DNA from: Clostridium sp. CAG:768
Lineage (GTDB): Bacteria; Cyanobacteriota; Vampirovibrionia; Gastranaerophilales; Gastranaerophilaceae
Assembly: GCA_000437435.1 (NCBI GenBank)
Contig: FR899627.1
Location: forward strand, 209,347-224,150
DNA: 14,804 bases
Direction of reading: 5' to 3'
A program made the position numbers and the translations under genes. This document shows, piece after piece, positions 12,847 to 14,804 of the stretch (its first letter is position 1; every line of letters starts with the position of its first letter). The notes below the pieces were generated by a model. The model was not told the DNA's origin. It did not search any database and saw only the letters and a list, made by a program, of their open reading frames with translations.

Positions 12847-14066
12847 AAAGAGTTGTAGTCACAGGAATGTCTTTGACAAGCCCTTTAGGAAGCGATATTA
12901 ATACCGCATTTGAAAGCTTGCAAAAATTGGAAAACTGCGTTGAATACAACAAAGATTTAGACCAATACAAAAGATTAAATACAAGACTTTCAGCAAGAAC
13001 AAAAGGCTTTGAAATTCCCCCAAATTACAACAGAAAAGTCCTCCGTACAATGGGACCTCTTTCGGTTATGGCAGTAAGAACAGCTGAACTGGCTCTTGAA
13101 GATGCTGGACTTTTAGGAAACGAAATTATAACAAACGGCCAGACAGGTGTCAGCTATGGTTCATCCTCAGGCTCGTTAGATGCAATTATTGATTTTTACG
13201 GAATGCAAGTTGACAAAATTGTAAGAGGTCTAAATTCAGGCTCATACGTAAAAATGATGCCTCAGACAACAGCTGTTAATATTTCATTGTATTTTAAAAC
13301 CATAGGACGTCTTGTTCCCTGCTCAACTGCCTGCACTTCAGGTTCTATGGGAATAGGATATGCTTATGAAACAATAAAAAACGGATATGAAACAGTTATG
13401 ATTGCAGGGGGAGGAGAAGAACTCCACGCAACTGAAATTGCGATTTTTGATACTCTCTATGCAACAAGTCAAAAAAATGATACCCCGAAACTAACTCCAT
13501 CACCTTTTGACAAAAACAGAGATGGTCTAGTAATTGGTGAAGGTGCAGGAACTCTTATTTTAGAAGAATATGAGCACGCTAAAAAACGCGGAGCAAAAAT
13601 TTATGCAGAAATTATAGGATTTGGCACAAACACAGACGGTACTCATATTACAAACCCAAACAGAAAAACAATGGGTATAGCACTTGAACTTGCACTAAAA
13701 GATGCAAACCTCTCACCTGATAAAATCGGTTACGTTAATGCCCATGGAACAGCAACCCTGCAAGGTGACATCGCCGAAACTTATGCAACAGAACAAGTTT
13801 TCAAAAGACAAGTTCCAATAAGCTCAACTAAAAGCTATACAGGTCACACTCTAGGTGCTTGCGGTGCCATTGAAGCGATTTTAAGTATCGAAATGATGAA
13901 CAGAGGCTGGTTCCACCCAACAATAAACCTTAATGAAATCGATCCTGAATGCGGAGATTTGGATTACATCAAAGGACAAGGCAGAGAAATTACAACAGAT
14001 TATGTAATGTCAAATAACTTTGCCTTTGGTGGAATTAACACATCATTGATATTCAAAAAAATCTGA
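12843..14066 (+). CDS. apeR: Second 3-ketoacyl-ACP synthase (ApeR-like)
   Basis: Full-length condensing enzyme, 407 aa, FabF-like. The catalytic set is complete: C164 in CSTACTSGSMGIGYA, H301 in VNAHGTAT, K330 and H335 in SSTKSYTGHTLGA, and NNFAFGGINTS near the C-terminus. Nearly all FabF landmarks are present (VVTGMSLTSPLG at the N-terminus, PFDKNRDGLVIGEGAG). In aryl polyene clusters this stand-alone ketosynthase closes the gene set and is proposed to act in an early condensation or starter step, while the ApeO/ApeC pair elongates. It is translationally coupled to the ketoreductase by a 4-bp overlap. Its 3' end overlaps a convergent small gene by 24 bp. No rho-independent terminator is visible after it. 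A housekeeping FabF role is possible but less likely in this position. Confidence 0.93.
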   Translation: MKRVVVTGMSLTSPLGSDINTAFESLQKLENCVEYNKDLDQYKRLNTRLSARTKGFEIPPNYNRKVLRTMGPLSVMAVRTAELALEDAGLLGNEIITNGQTGVSYGSSSGSLDAIIDFYGMQVDKIVRGLNSGSYVKMMPQTTAVNISLYFKTIGRLVPCSTACTSGSMGIGYAYETIKNGYETVMIAGGGEELHATEIAIFDTLYATSQKNDTPKLTPSPFDKNRDGLVIGEGAGTLILEEYEHAKKRGAKIYAEIIGFGTNTDGTHITNPNRKTMGIALELALKDANLSPDKIGYVNAHGTATLQGDIAETYATEQVFKRQVPISSTKSYTGHTLGACGAIEAILSIEMMNRGWFHPTINLNEIDPECGDLDYIKGQGREITTDYVMSNNFAFGGINTSLIFKKI

Positions 14067-14243
14067 TTCATTTTCTTTATTCAATTTTTTGGCAACCAAA
14101 CAAGCTGCCTCATAAAAAACAATCGGTAAAGAGCAGTAACCTGATACGATTAATGCATCTTTTATCGGAGTTTGTTTTTTCAAAGGCTTTATTTGTGATG
14201 CTTTTGGGGTAACATTATTAATTTTTACTGTCGGTACTTTCAT
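14043..14243 (-). CDS. Small hypothetical protein with one hydrophobic segment
   Basis: I do not recognise it. It encodes 66 aa: a basic, proline/lysine-rich N-terminus (VKINNVTPKASQIKPLKKQTP), one hydrophobic segment suitable for a membrane helix (about 29-50, ALIVSGYCSLPIVFYEAACLVA), and a charged tail (KKLNKENESDFFEYQ). The ATG at 14243 has a modest AAGAGAA site nine bases upstream. The arrangement (basic N-terminus, short hydrophobic segment with glycine and cysteine, lysine-rich tail) resembles the partial protein at 1-229 in style, though not in identifiable sequence. It faces the ketosynthase gene and overlaps its last 24 bp. A chance open frame of this length is possible in AT-rich DNA, but the amino acid pattern and start signal favour a real gene. 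Confidence 0.5.
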   Translation of the reverse strand: MKVPTVKINNVTPKASQIKPLKKQTPIKDALIVSGYCSLPIVFYEAACLVAKKLNKENESDFFEYQ

Positions 14244-14313
14244 AAAAATATTCTCTTATTTTTTATGAATAAATACATTAGACACAAGGACAGAAATTTT
14301 GTTATTTTTATAT

Positions 14314-14319
14314 TATAAT
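14314..14319 (+). promoter_or_regulatory. Candidate -10 box for the ABC-F gene
   Basis: TATAAT is a perfect consensus -10 hexamer 34 bases before the ATG at 14354, in the 110-bp non-coding gap after 14243. No convincing -35 lies 16-18 bp upstream; TAGACA at 14279-14284 is too far. Transcription would start near 14326, giving a leader of about 28 bases. Confidence 0.4.
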
Positions 14320-14353
14320 GAAATTCAGCTGATTATATAAATAGGAAACAAGT

Positions 14354-14804
14354 ATGATAACAACAGATAAATTGACCGTAAGATTCGGATCTCAAACATT
14401 ATTTGAAAATGTAAGCATAAAATTTACCCCAGGTAACTGCTATGGCGTCATAGGTGCAAACGGAGCAGGAAAAAGTACATTACTAAAAGTTATAGCAGGG
14501 GATATCGAACCGACATCAGGTGAAGTGCATATCACTAAAGGACAAAGAATTGCTGTTCTTCGTCAAGACCACTTTGCATTTGATGATTATAAAGTTATTG
14601 ATACCGTAATTATGGGTCATAAAAAGCTGTATGATATTATGCAGGAACGTGATGCTTTGTATGCAAAACCTGACTTTAACGATGAAGACGGGATTAAAGT
14701 TGCACATTTAGAAGAACAATTCGCAGAACTTGACGGCTGGCAGGCAGAAGCTATGGCAGCATCATTGTTATCAGATTTAGGAATTCCTGATGAATTACAC
14801 TATG
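14354..14804 (+). CDS. ABC-F family ATPase, YbiT-like, 5' portion
   Basis: The first 150 codons of a ribosome-associated ABC-F ATPase; the rest lies beyond the window. The ATG at 14354 follows an AGGA site seven bases upstream. Residues 1-60 hold the first nucleotide-binding domain start, with Walker A GANGAGKST (about 34-42). The next part (KGQRIAVLRQDHFAFDDYKVIDTVIMGHKKLYDIMQERDALYA) closely follows the text of E. coli YbiT, including the LRQD(Q/H)FAF segment and the MGH..L......ERD arm region. ABC-F proteins lack membrane domains and act on translating ribosomes. It has its own likely promoter and is probably unrelated to the pigment operon, marking its right border. Confidence 0.92.
   Translation, partial: MITTDKLTVRFGSQTLFENVSIKFTPGNCYGVIGANGAGKSTLLKVIAGDIEPTSGEVHITKGQRIAVLRQDHFAFDDYKVIDTVIMGHKKLYDIMQERDALYAKPDFNDEDGIKVAHLEEQFAELDGWQAEAMAASLLSDLGIPDELHY

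Noticed and set aside
10513..14066. Housekeeping fatty acid synthesis locus (fabF/fabG)
   Set aside because: The KS-dehydratase fusion, the short chain-length-factor protein, the ligase, exporter and LolA-like gene point to an aryl polyene pathway; no fabD, fabH or enoyl reductase is present.
2641..14066. Dialkylresorcinol or flexirubin cluster
   Set aside because: No DarA- or DarB-like enzyme is seen in the window, so the product is better described as aryl polyene-type alone.
14067..14110. Terminator after the second ketosynthase
   Set aside because: Only a 4-bp TTGG/CCAA stem is present, preceded and not followed by the T run on the plus strand.

Overview
The window comes from an AT-rich (by eye roughly one-third G+C) Gram-negative-type bacterium. 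A LolA-like carrier, an MMPL/RND exporter and lipid acyltransferases imply an envelope with an outer membrane. Short lysine-rich proteins with one hydrophobic segment, and dispersed repeats of about 35-130 bp, would fit a gut lineage such as Gastranaerophilales (Vampirovibrionia). That assignment is a guess from style, not from a marker gene.

Layout. Positions 1-229 hold the 5' part of a leftward small gene. Its promoter carries a 16-bp perfect palindrome directly after the -10 box. Positions 287-635 are non-coding and built mainly from two 95% identical repeat copies with a third hairpin element between them. From 10498 leftwards to 636 runs one tight gene train. In transcription order it is: short ketosynthase-like chain-length-factor protein, PlsC-type acyltransferase, two acyl carrier proteins, a small membrane protein, a ligase fused to a hot-dog dehydratase, a 4HBT thioesterase, a LolA-like periplasmic protein, an MMPL exporter, a SAM methyltransferase, a LpxL/HtrB-like acyltransferase, a HAD phosphatase and a DtxR/MntR-type metalloregulator. 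Diverging from it, with only 14 bp between start codons, is a rightward operon of ketosynthase-dehydratase fusion, ketoreductase and a second ketosynthase (10513-14066). A small convergent hypothetical gene and the start of a YbiT-like ABC-F gene close the window.

The core is an aryl polyene (APE)-type pigment cluster: a type II KS/CLF pair, two ACPs, a ketoreductase and two dehydratase domains would extend an aryl starter by repeated malonyl condensation, ketoreduction and dehydration without enoyl reduction. The ligase would load the aryl acid, the methyltransferase would modify the head group, and the acyltransferases, LolA-like protein and exporter would anchor and move the product into the outer membrane. 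Gene order follows the alphabetical ape order of the enterobacterial cluster as I remember it (C, D, E, F, G, H+I, thioesterase, LolA-like, exporter, then O+P, Q, R). Both dehydratases are fused to neighbours, the ligase lacks its N-terminal part and carries an in-frame repeat insertion, and no glycosyltransferase or head-group synthesis gene is present.

Most notable: the intragenic repeat at 7242-7276, the truncated ligase-dehydratase fusion, the metal-repressor gene at the end of the pigment operon together with a strong palindromic operator nearby, and the promoter-poor divergent junction at 10499-10512.
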